The notes beneath the pieces are model-generated. The model had not been told where the DNA came from. It was given only the letters and a program-made list of their open reading frames with translations, and ran no database searches. From Gammaproteobacteria bacterium RIFCSPLOWO2_02_FULL_56_15 (GTDB lineage: Bacteria; Pseudomonadota; Gammaproteobacteria; Eutrophobiales; Eutrophobiaceae), in NCBI GenBank assembly GCA_001801825.1, contig MGYR01000179.1, positions 5,436 to 14,951 on the forward strand: 9,516 bases of DNA. Reading direction: 5' to 3'. The position numbers and the translations under genes were made by a program. Below, piece after piece: positions 1 through 6,674 of the stretch (the stretch's first letter is position 1; each line of letters begins with the position of its first letter).

Positions 1-1900
1 GGTAGTGCGCAAGGAGATTCCCCAGTGGTTCATCCGCATCACCGAGTATGCCGATGAACTCCTGGCCGGGCTGGATCGATTGCCTGGATGGCCGGAGCAG
101 GTGAAAACCATGCAGCGCAACTGGATCGGGCGCTCCGAGGGCGTGGAAGCAGAGTTCGGTATCGCCGGGACGGATACCACACTCGGTATCTTCACCACCC
201 GCCCAGATACCATCATGGGCGTGACCTACATGGCGGTGGCTGCCGAGCATCCCCTGACAGTCCAGGCAGCCCGGGACAACCCGGCCATCGCTGCTTTCAT
301 CGAAGAGTGCCGGCACGCGGGGACCTCCGAGGCCGAACTCGAAACCATGGAAAAGAAAGGCATGCCGCTGGGTGTGGATGCGATCCATCCGCTGACCGGC
401 CGCACGATCCCCCTGTGGGTCGCTAATTTCGTCCTCATGGGTTATGGGACCGGCGCTGTGATGGCGGTTCCCGCCCACGATCAACGGGACTTCGAATTCG
501 CACATAAATATGGACTCCCCATCCAGCCGGTGATCTTCCCGGACGATGGCAGCGATCCCGGCATCGAGCATGGCGCCTATATGGATGCGGGGGTACTGAG
601 AAATTCAGGCAGCTTCGATGGACTGCAATCCGAGACCGCCAAGGGCGCCATTGCCGACGCCCTGGAACAGGCCGGACGGGGCCGGCGCAAGCAGCATTTC
701 CGCCTCAGGGACTGGGGGGTATCCCGGCAGCGCTACTGGGGAGCACCGATCCCGTTCTTCAACCTGCCGGACGGCGGCGTCATCCCAGTGCCGGCCGAGC
801 GGTTGCCCGTTCTATTGCCGGAAGAAGTGGTGATGGACGGGGTACGATCCCCCATCAAGAACGATCCGGAATGGCGCCGGGCAGAACACGACGGCCGGGC
901 AGTGGAGCGCGAGACCGATACCTTCGACACTTTCATCGAATCCTCCTGGTATTACGCCAGGTTCTGCTGCCCGGACAACGACACCAGCATGCTTGACGAA
1001 CGAGTGAACTACTGGCTGCCGGTAGACCAATATATCGGCGGCATCGAGCACGCGGTCCTGCATCTTTTATATGCCCGATTCTTTCACCGGCTCATGCGTG
1101 ACCTGGGACTGGTACGACATGATGAACCCTTCACCAATCTACTGACCCAGGGAATGGTTCTCAAAGATGGCGCGAAGATGTCGAAATCCAAGGGCAATAC
1201 CGTCGATCCCCAGGAGTTGATCGATAAGTACGGCGCCGACACGGTACGCCTCTTCATCATGTTTGCGGCGCCGCCGGATCAGAGTCTGGAATGGTCCGAT
1301 AGCGCCGTGGAAGGGGCCTTCCGCTTTCTGAAAAGACTGTGGAAATTCGCCGCAGGTGTGGTGGACCTGCCCCGCAGCGACCCCGCTGGTCTTGAGTGGA
1401 GCCCAGAGCAGCGGGAGATCCGGCGGCGCATCCATGAGACCATCGCCAAGGTTAATGACGATATCGGCCGCCGTTATACATTCAACACTGCAATCGCGGC
1501 AGTGATGGAATTGCTGAACCTTCTGGTCCGTATGGAAAGCTCGACAGCAAGTGACCAGGCCCTGCTACACGAAGGCCTGGATACGGTGGTGCGCCTGCTC
1601 GCGCCCATCGTGCCTCACATCACGGAGGCCATCTGGCGGGCGCTGGGACACCAGCAAGCCTTGGTGGACGCCCCGTGGCCTGAAGCCGATCCCGATCTTG
1701 TGCGGCGGGACGAGATTACCCTGGCTGTCCAGGTTAACGGAAAACGCCGGGATGAGATCGTGGTCTCCGTGGATGCCACCGAGGAGCTAATCAAGGCGAC
1801 AGCCATGGGCAGCGAAAATACCCGACGTTTTATCGAGGGGCATCAAGTACAGAGGGTCATCATCGTGCCCAGGCGCCTGGTCAATATTGTCATCTCCTGA
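1..1900 (+). CDS. leuS: Leucyl-tRNA synthetase, 5'-truncated by window edge
   Basis: Class I aminoacyl-tRNA synthetase that charges tRNA-Leu in the cytoplasm. The reading frame is already open at base 2 (VVRKEIPQWF), so the start codon, Rossmann fold and HIGH motif lie upstream of the window. About 632 residues are visible of roughly 860 in the E. coli enzyme. Seen in order: the CP1 editing domain, with the threonine-rich FTTRPDT motif and the GTGAVMAVPAHDQRDFEFA block; the LRDWGVSRQRYWGAPIP return to the catalytic core; the ESSWYYARF and QYIGGIEHAVLHLLYARFF segments; the KMSKS loop at bases 1175-1189, intact as KMSKS; then the helical anticodon-binding domain and the small C-terminal domain ending in VNIVIS. 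The gene ends with TGA at 1898-1900 and shows no frameshift. lptE follows on the same strand, a usual pairing in gammaproteobacteria. Identity is near certain. Confidence 0.98.
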   Translation, partial: VVRKEIPQWFIRITEYADELLAGLDRLPGWPEQVKTMQRNWIGRSEGVEAEFGIAGTDTTLGIFTTRPDTIMGVTYMAVAAEHPLTVQAARDNPAIAAFIEECRHAGTSEAELETMEKKGMPLGVDAIHPLTGRTIPLWVANFVLMGYGTGAVMAVPAHDQRDFEFAHKYGLPIQPVIFPDDGSDPGIEHGAYMDAGVLRNSGSFDGLQSETAKGAIADALEQAGRGRRKQHFRLRDWGVSRQRYWGAPIPFFNLPDGGVIPVPAERLPVLLPEEVVMDGVRSPIKNDPEWRRAEHDGRAVERETDTFDTFIESSWYYARFCCPDNDTSMLDERVNYWLPVDQYIGGIEHAVLHLLYARFFHRLMRDLGLVRHDEPFTNLLTQGMVLKDGAKMSKSKGNTVDPQELIDKYGADTVRLFIMFAAPPDQSLEWSDSAVEGAFRFLKRLWKFAAGVVDLPRSDPAGLEWSPEQREIRRRIHETIAKVNDDIGRRYTFNTAIAAVMELLNLLVRMESSTASDQALLHEGLDTVVRLLAPIVPHITEAIWRALGHQQALVDAPWPEADPDLVRRDEITLAVQVNGKRRDEIVVSVDATEELIKATAMGSENTRRFIEGHQVQRVIIVPRRLVNIVIS

Positions 1901-1967
1901 AGCAGCGACACACCGCTTCCGGACTTGTCAGAAACCGGTGTTGTCCCGTATCCTGCGGGGCAGGGGA

Positions 1968-2483
1968 ATGCCCCACCGGAATGTGACCATGAACGCTCAC
2001 CACCTGCTGCTCATCACCACCTTGATCCTGTCCGCCTGCGGTTTCCAGTTGCGGGGCGCGGGGGGGATCACGGCGGCCGGGGTCGGCAGCATCCTGATCG
2101 TGGCGCCTGCGGATAGCGCGATAGCCGCGGAAGTACGCACGCAGTTGCAAATGGCGGAGGCCAAACTCGTACAGACGACCGAGCAGGCCGAGCTGATCCT
2201 GTCTCTGGACGGTGAGCATTTCGAACGGACCATATTGAGTGTCTCGCCAGATTCGGGCAAGGTGGAGGAGTACCTGCTCACACTCGGGATCCATCTCTCG
2301 CTCACTGACCGTACATCCCAACCCCTGCTGGCCGGGGAACACCTCACCGCGAGCCGTGACTATCCCTTCGATGAAAATGCGGTGCTCGGGATGTTCAGCC
2401 TGGAAACCAGGATCCGGGAAGACCTGTCCCGGCAGATCGCCGCCGGCATCATCAGACGGCTGAATGCCGCCTCCGGAAACTGA
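1968..2483 (+). CDS. lptE: LPS-assembly lipoprotein LptE (RlpB)
   Basis: LptE is an outer-membrane lipoprotein that plugs the LptD barrel and helps insert LPS into the outer leaflet. The protein has a hydrophobic signal segment followed by a lipobox, LSAC, and then the family's CGFQLRG start of the mature chain. A beta-rich body follows (ELILSLDGEHFER, VEEYLLTLGIHLSL, SRDYPFDENAVLG), ending in an ETRIREDLSRQIAAGIIRRL helix typical of LptE. The start is uncertain. ATG 1968 gives 171 residues, an Arg in the n-region and a GGGG stretch 7 bases upstream. ATG 1989 gives 164 residues and a 16-residue signal without Lys/Arg, with a weak GGA 8 bases upstream. I chose 1968 for the charged n-region. 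Both are slightly shorter than the E. coli protein (193). It lies 67 bases after leuS and is probably cotranscribed with it. holA, the common next gene, is missing. A run of seven Gs sits at 2060-2066. Confidence 0.9.
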   Translation: MPHRNVTMNAHHLLLITTLILSACGFQLRGAGGITAAGVGSILIVAPADSAIAAEVRTQLQMAEAKLVQTTEQAELILSLDGEHFERTILSVSPDSGKVEEYLLTLGIHLSLTDRTSQPLLAGEHLTASRDYPFDENAVLGMFSLETRIREDLSRQIAAGIIRRLNAASGN

Positions 2484-2510
2484 AATTCCCTCAATGCCCG
2501 GAGTGACATC

Positions 2511-2533
2511 AGCAGGTTTTTATACAACCTGCT
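2511..2533. terminator. Inverted repeat between convergent lptE and mltF, possible bidirectional terminator
   Basis: A perfect 8-base inverted repeat (AGCAGGTT at 2511-2518, AACCTGCT at 2526-2533) with a 7-base loop lies in the 52 bases between the lptE stop and the mltF stop. Its position between convergent genes suggests transcription termination in both directions. Neither flank has a real T tract (plus side reads TCTTAG), so it is a weak candidate for an intrinsic terminator. It may instead protect 3' ends or stop transcription inefficiently. Confidence 0.45.
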
Positions 2534-2535
2534 TC

Positions 2536-4710
2536 TTAGATTTCCGGCTTGAATTCCCCTTCGGCCGCCGCCACACGGAAAGCGCGTGTCAGATGCACAT
2601 AATTACTATAGAGCGTCTTGATTTCCCTGACATAGTAGGCGGTCTGGCCGCAACGGCAGAGGCGCAATAGCTCTCCCTCTTGCTGCTTTGGCTTGGCCAT
2701 CACCAGCAAGGCTTGCTCCACATTGTTGAACCACAGGTTTCTGTCCAGCTGCATCTTTTCCGCAAGGTCCCGGGCCTGCTCGATCCTGTTGAATCCGGCA
2801 TTATAGGCCCCCAACGCGAACCAGGTTTTGTCATCACCGGGGATTTCATCCTCGAATCGATCCCGTAGAGAATCCAGATACCGGATGCCACCGTGTATAC
2901 CGGCATCCGGATCGGTAGGATCGCCGATAGCCAGCAGTGCTACCGTTTCCGGCGCCAGTTGCATCAGCCCCGCAGCCCCGGCCTGTGAAACAGCGACTGG
3001 ATTGAAACGACTTTCCTGATACATCTGCGCAACGATCAGGCGCCAGTCGAAGTCATACATCTCCGCATACTTGTGTACGATATCGTCATAGGGTGAAAGC
3101 CGGTCATAGGCAGCCAACAGGCTGTTCTCATCGTGATGTTCACCTGGGTTTTCGATGTACCTGGCATAGAGGTCATTGTAGAGGCTCATCCGGTACTCCC
3201 GCTGTAAAAACCGGTTGATTGCCGCCTGCAACAGCGGGTCGCTGCTACGGACGGCCCAGGCATGCGGCGTGGGATCCGTGAGTACGAAATGCGCCTTGAG
3301 ATTCGCATGCTGGGCGGTCTCCGCCCGGAGCTGATGACTGCTGATGACGGTGAGATCGTAATCCCCCGCGGCGACCTTCATCAGGGTTGCTTCCATATTA
3401 TTATCGCCTGCAGCGATTTTCAGTCCGACATCAATCCCCAGGTCTTTGATCCCCTGCAGGCTTTGCAGGTAGGGACTTTCCGGCGGCAGTACGATCTCTC
3501 GACCTGCCAGGTCTCGTAGATCCAGCAGCGGAGAGTCATATACCCTGCCGACAATAACCGGGGCCGAATAGTTATACGGCCTTGAATAGCTAATCCCGGC
3601 TTCCTGCGGTTGTTCGTCGTAGGGTAGCGAAGCGGCGATTATATCTCCTCTCCCCTGGCGCAATAACTCCTTCATCTCTTCCATGGAATTGCAGAGCACC
3701 ACATCCAATCGCATGTGATGTTCCCTCGCGAACTGCCTGGCAAGCTCGTATTCAAAACCCTTCAACTTGCCCTTGTCGAAAAAATAATTGACCGGGTTCT
3801 CGTAGGTAATCAGACGGAGAACCTTACGTGATTTTAATTCCGTCAGGTCCTCGCGATAGGCGCCCGCGACATGACGTTCCAGCTGTTTCCGGGACAGGAA
3901 CCGGTTAATAGAGTCCTGAAATTCCACCGAGCGGGCATGCAGCCCCCAGCTCAGTGCCGTCTCTTCGGTTACGTTCAGTGCAACATTGAGATCCTGGTAA
4001 CCTGGCAGTAGGCTTTCCAGCAGCAGACCATCCAGGACTGCGAGGTCATACTGACCGCTCGCAACCCGTTCCAGGATCGTTTCCGGCGGCATCTCCTCCG
4101 GAAGCAATACCAGGTCCATTCCGGCATGGATAGCGGCGAGCTTCGAAAGTGCGGGGAGCGCGGTGGATGAGACCTTGACGAAGATCTGCCGGGTGGTCAG
4201 TGATTCCAGGTTTTCGAGATATCCGGTATCTGTCCGGCTCACTACCTGTTGACTGGAATAGCCCCAAGGGAAGCTGAAACCCGGGTGGAGCCCCGCGGGA
4301 AGTTCCAGCGCGATACGGGAACTCAGAATCATCTCTATACCGGGGTTCTGCAGGAGTGCAGCCACCTGCTCCACTCCGGTTTTTAGCCATATCACTCGAC
4401 GGCCGCTTTCCCGCTGGAATTCCTCCAGCAGGTGGTTTTCCAGTGAATCGGAACCGCTGGACTCCGGCCAGTTTGGCGGAACGGCAATGTAGAGTAATTC
4501 CGGATCCTCGACGCTGGAGTGTAACTGCGGCCCTGCTTGAGTATTGCCACTTTGGGTGGGGTTGCTGCCTGCCTGGGTTGGGCTGGGCCCGGGCTGTTTC
4601 CCGCTCAGATAACCAAGACCGATGATACCGGTCAGCAGCATGAATCCAAGTATCCACCGGATACTTGTACCCACCCCGAATCGGATTGTAACCAGGTTGC
4701 CTGCTGTCAA
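2536..4710 (-). CDS. mltF: Membrane-bound lytic murein transglycosylase F, long form with two solute-binding-like domains
   Basis: MltF cleaves the MurNAc-GlcNAc bond of peptidoglycan from the periplasmic side and leaves 1,6-anhydroMurNAc ends. The start is TTG at 4710: GGGAG lies 6 bases upstream and no better start precedes the membrane segment. Layout of the 724 residues: membrane anchor or signal ~17-37; a flexible linker rich in Pro, Gln, Gly, Ser and Thr (38-65); a divergent solute-binding domain ~73-288; a canonical family 3 solute-binding domain ~296-520 (LRLITYENP, GKLKGFEYELARQFA, GRGDIIAA); a goose-type lysozyme-like SLT domain ~530-690. The SLT domain has QES with catalytic Glu566, GLMQL at 581-585 and AYNAG at 635-639. 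E. coli MltF is ~518 residues with one such sensor domain, so the ~200 extra residues are the oddity. It lies downstream of amgK-murU on the same strand, separated by 109 AT-rich bases holding its own likely promoter. The lytic function is secure; the identity of the first domain is inferred from fold-like spacing and weak similarity. Confidence 0.92.
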   Translation of the reverse strand: MTAGNLVTIRFGVGTSIRWILGFMLLTGIIGLGYLSGKQPGPSPTQAGSNPTQSGNTQAGPQLHSSVEDPELLYIAVPPNWPESSGSDSLENHLLEEFQRESGRRVIWLKTGVEQVAALLQNPGIEMILSSRIALELPAGLHPGFSFPWGYSSQQVVSRTDTGYLENLESLTTRQIFVKVSSTALPALSKLAAIHAGMDLVLLPEEMPPETILERVASGQYDLAVLDGLLLESLLPGYQDLNVALNVTEETALSWGLHARSVEFQDSINRFLSRKQLERHVAGAYREDLTELKSRKVLRLITYENPVNYFFDKGKLKGFEYELARQFAREHHMRLDVVLCNSMEEMKELLRQGRGDIIAASLPYDEQPQEAGISYSRPYNYSAPVIVGRVYDSPLLDLRDLAGREIVLPPESPYLQSLQGIKDLGIDVGLKIAAGDNNMEATLMKVAAGDYDLTVISSHQLRAETAQHANLKAHFVLTDPTPHAWAVRSSDPLLQAAINRFLQREYRMSLYNDLYARYIENPGEHHDENSLLAAYDRLSPYDDIVHKYAEMYDFDWRLIVAQMYQESRFNPVAVSQAGAAGLMQLAPETVALLAIGDPTDPDAGIHGGIRYLDSLRDRFEDEIPGDDKTWFALGAYNAGFNRIEQARDLAEKMQLDRNLWFNNVEQALLVMAKPKQQEGELLRLCRCGQTAYYVREIKTLYSNYVHLTRAFRVAAAEGEFKPEI

Positions 4711-4737
4711 TCAGCACTCCCATATTCTGTATCCAGT

Positions 4738-4773
4738 CTTCGGGATTATAATTGATTTTATAAAGATCGCTAT
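4738..4773 (-). promoter_or_regulatory. Putative promoter of mltF
   Basis: On the minus strand a perfect -10 hexamer TATAAT occupies 4750-4745. Transcription would start near 4738, giving a leader of about 28 bases that carries the GGGAG ribosome-binding site before the TTG start at 4710. The -35 region, around 4768-4773, reads ATAGCG and does not match the consensus, so an activator may be needed. The segment is strongly AT-rich, which also raises the odds of a chance match. Confidence 0.45.
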
Positions 4774-4784
4774 ATATAGGATAA

Positions 4785-4807
4785 ATATTGTATCTAATAT
4801 ACAACAT
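4785..4807. repeat. Imperfect AT-rich palindrome upstream of mltF
   Basis: The arms ATATTGTAT (4785-4793) and ATACAACAT (4799-4807) are separated by CTAAT and pair at 8 of 9 positions. The centre lies about 58 bases upstream of the inferred mltF transcription start, a usual place for an activator or repressor site. It also follows the murU stop closely (4820), so a weak AU-rich hairpin at the murU 3' end is the alternative. No known operator was recognised. Confidence 0.4.
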
Positions 4808-4819
4808 ATTGTGTGTACA

Positions 4820-5476
4820 TCATGATCCCCTATTCAGTTGTGCAAGCTGCTCTGGAGAGCCCACATTCACCCATCCGCCGCTAAAATATTCACCCTGCAC
4901 ACGCATGGACGCCACCGCCTGGTGCAACAGCGGACCCAGCGGGAATGACGACTGGGTGCAGCCTTGAAATAACTCCGGGCGGAGGATCCCGATATTCCCG
5001 TAGGTCAAGCGCCTGCCTCTATCCTTGCACAACTGGCTCTCCTGGAGGCAGAAATCCCCGCCCGGGTAATCCACAGGGTTGTCCACCAGAACCAGGTAGG
5101 CCAAATCCACAGATTTCCCATGCAGCAGGGAAAAGTCGTAATCGGTAAACAGATCGGCGCTGATTGCGACAAAGGGCTCGTCACCCAGCAAATGCATGGC
5201 CTGCAGTATCCCCCCCCCGGTCTCCAGCGGCTGCTCACCCTCGGGTGAGTAGCGGATGTGGACACCGAATTGTCCGCCATCGCCGCAGAATTCCTCAATC
5301 ATCCACCCCATCCGGGAATGATTGATGATGATCTCCGTATAGCCAGCCTGCGCGAGGTTTTCCAGGTGATATTGCAAGAGGGGTTTGCCGTGCACCCGCA
5401 TCAAAGGCTTGGGCAGCCGGTCACTCAGCGGCCGCATTCTGCTGCCGATCCCGGCGGCAAGCAACATCACCTTCAC
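4820..5476 (-). CDS. murU: N-acetylmuramate alpha-1-phosphate uridylyltransferase MurU
   Basis: MurU transfers UMP from UTP to MurNAc-alpha-1-phosphate, giving UDP-MurNAc. This is the last step of the peptidoglycan recycling shortcut that bypasses MurA/MurB. The 218-residue protein begins with the nucleotidyltransferase signature LAAGIGSRMRPL followed by LPKPL, which contacts the nucleotide. LETGGGIL is the sugar-binding loop, AISADLFTDYDF carries the likely metal-binding Asp, and GGWVNVGSPEQL is the C-terminal block. In that block relatives usually read WxDVGTPE; Asn replaces the Asp here, a change that also occurs in the metal site of GlmU and need not abolish activity. I chose GTG at 5476: it gives MKVMLLAAG, as in the family, forms a GTGA overlap with the amgK stop, and has AAGG 8 bases upstream. 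TTG at 5482 would place the ribosome-binding site too close. A run of nine Gs encodes the three glycines of LETGGGI. Confidence 0.94.
   Translation of the reverse strand: MKVMLLAAGIGSRMRPLSDRLPKPLMRVHGKPLLQYHLENLAQAGYTEIIINHSRMGWMIEEFCGDGGQFGVHIRYSPEGEQPLETGGGILQAMHLLGDEPFVAISADLFTDYDFSLLHGKSVDLAYLVLVDNPVDYPGGDFCLQESQLCKDRGRRLTYGNIGILRPELFQGCTQSSFPLGPLLHQAVASMRVQGEYFSGGWVNVGSPEQLAQLNRGS
5210..5218 (-). repeat. Nine-base G homopolymer inside murU
   Basis: Nine Cs on the plus strand are nine Gs in the murU sense strand. They encode three consecutive Gly codons, all GGG, in the conserved LETGGGI motif. The run is long enough to be prone to slippage during replication or sequencing. The frame is intact in this copy. 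Confidence 0.9.
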
Positions 5477-6477
5477 GGACAAAGCCTTGTCTGCAGCGCG
5501 GGCAGCACGCGGCCCTGTATCAGAGTGACCAGGCCGGCCAGTTCGGGATAGCGGTGTTCAAGCTCGAGGATGTAAGAGAGTGTCCTGGGTATATCGCGTA
5601 AAAAACCGTCCTTTGCATCACGATGGTACAATCTTGCGAAGATGCCGCTGGCCTTCAGATGGCGCTGCACTCCCATCAGATCAAACCAGCGGATAAACTG
5701 TTCCCGATCCACGGCAGGATCCAGCTGCGGGGCCACCTTCCGGAAATACTCGGACAACCACTCAAGAATCTGCTCCGGCGGCCATTTGATATAACAGTCC
5801 TTCAACAGGGAAACCAGGTCATAACTGAGTGGTCCACACACGGCATCCTGGTAATCGAGCACCCCTGGATTCGCTTGCTTGGTGTGCATGAGGTTACGGG
5901 AATGATAATCCCTGTGTACAAAGGTTTGGGGTTGCTCAAGGGCGCTGGAGATCAGTGTGTCATATACCTTGTTCAGCATCCGTTCTTCGTTTGTATCGAG
6001 TCTGATATGCAGGTGTATATCGAGCAGCCAGTCCCGGAAGAGACGCAGCTCGGCCAGTAACAGCCTTTCGTCATAGACAGGGAGTCCTTTAACATCCGTT
6101 CTGTCCTGCATCCGGGCCAGTGCATCGATTGCATCGCTGTAGAGCTCTGCAGCATTGTGATCCGAGAGCAGATCGAGATAGAGCGTACTACCGAGGTCAT
6201 CCATCAGAATGAACCCCAGGTCCGGATCACTGGCGTGAATCAAGGGAACATGGACACCGGCGTCTCTAAGCCTCCGGCTGATCTCCAGGAATGGCCTGCA
6301 ATCCTCCTTGTCTGGCGGGGCATCCATGATGACCCGGGTGAAATTGCCGGTGTCGATCCGGTAATACCTCCTGAAACTGGCGTCTTCGGATGCCGGTTTG
6401 AGGGTATAAGAATCGAAGCCAAGGCCGTTCCTTATCCACTCATGGATTGATTCTAGTCTTCTGGTCATCGATATCAC
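5473..6477 (-). CDS. amgK: N-acetylmuramate/N-acetylglucosamine kinase AmgK
   Basis: AmgK is a cytoplasmic anomeric sugar kinase that uses ATP to convert MurNAc (and GlcNAc) to the alpha-1-phosphate, the substrate of MurU. The 334 residues fit the aminoglycoside-phosphotransferase/choline kinase fold. An N-lobe holds SEDASFRRYYRI and FTRVIMDAPP; the hinge region is GFILMDDLGSTLYLDLL; the catalytic loop is HRDYHSRN (188-195, with Asp190 and Asn195); the metal-binding motif is VLDYQDAVCGPLSYDLVSLLKD, with Asp208. GTG at 6477 is taken as the start because GGAG lies 4 bases upstream; ATG at 6468 (MTRRLESIHEW) is the alternative, with a 13-base spacing. The stop codon overlaps the murU GTG by 4 bases, so the two enzymes are probably translationally coupled. 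The gene is divergent from kdsD. The pair amgK-murU makes the functional call strong. Confidence 0.94.
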   Translation of the reverse strand: MISMTRRLESIHEWIRNGLGFDSYTLKPASEDASFRRYYRIDTGNFTRVIMDAPPDKEDCRPFLEISRRLRDAGVHVPLIHASDPDLGFILMDDLGSTLYLDLLSDHNAAELYSDAIDALARMQDRTDVKGLPVYDERLLLAELRLFRDWLLDIHLHIRLDTNEERMLNKVYDTLISSALEQPQTFVHRDYHSRNLMHTKQANPGVLDYQDAVCGPLSYDLVSLLKDCYIKWPPEQILEWLSEYFRKVAPQLDPAVDREQFIRWFDLMGVQRHLKASGIFARLYHRDAKDGFLRDIPRTLSYILELEHRYPELAGLVTLIQGRVLPALQTRLCP

Positions 6478-6496
6478 GCTGCTCCATCAGCGTGGT

Positions 6497-6526
6497 AGTA
6501 TCCGATCGATTCCAGCCATGATTCAA
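6497..6526 (-). promoter_or_regulatory. Putative sigma-70 promoter of amgK-murU
   Basis: On the minus strand a -35-like TTGAAT (6526-6521) and a -10-like GATACT (6502-6497) are separated by 18 bases, each matching consensus at four of six positions. Transcription would begin near 6490, leaving a leader of roughly a dozen bases before the GTG at 6477. Location fits the gene, but the match is moderate and could be chance. Confidence 0.3.
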
Positions 6527-6674
6527 TCTGTTTTCACTCAAAGCCCACTAAGCCAGCCTTCGCGATCCTGGCATATCCCGGCCAGGTCGCTTTGGAGGAA
6601 AGTGCCGCTACTGGATTTTCCGGTTATGATAGCTCTGAACTGATTATTCCACGGCGTCTGAGGCAGATTCAACG

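Noticed and set aside
1887..1967. An upstream extension of lptE beginning with TTG at 1887, overlapping leuS.
   Set aside because: It would put about 27 or more polar residues before the lipoprotein signal, which does not fit a lipoprotein precursor.
2060..2066. Seven-G run in lptE as a phase-variation tract.
   Set aside because: Seven bases is not rare in GC-rich DNA and the region encodes a low-conservation stretch; weaker than the nine-base run in murU.
1890..2342. Minus-strand open frames opposite lptE of up to 150 codons.
   Set aside because: lptE is supported by its lipobox and family motifs; the antisense frames show no domain and follow from GC-rich codon usage.
4046..4807. A 253-codon open frame on the minus strand overlapping mltF in another frame.
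   Set aside because: Its composition (rich in Arg, Gly and Pro, with no recognisable motif) is that of an out-of-frame reading, and mltF in this stretch is clearly coding.
5623..6060. A 145-codon plus-strand open frame opposite amgK.
   Set aside because: It is antisense to a well-supported kinase gene, has no convincing ribosome-binding site and no family resemblance.
6637..6661. A sigma-E-like promoter (GAACTG ... TCTGA) just upstream of kdsD.
   Set aside because: The spacer is 14 bases rather than about 16, and transcription would begin so near the ATG (about 8 bases) that the GAGG ribosome-binding site at 6660-6663 would be lost.
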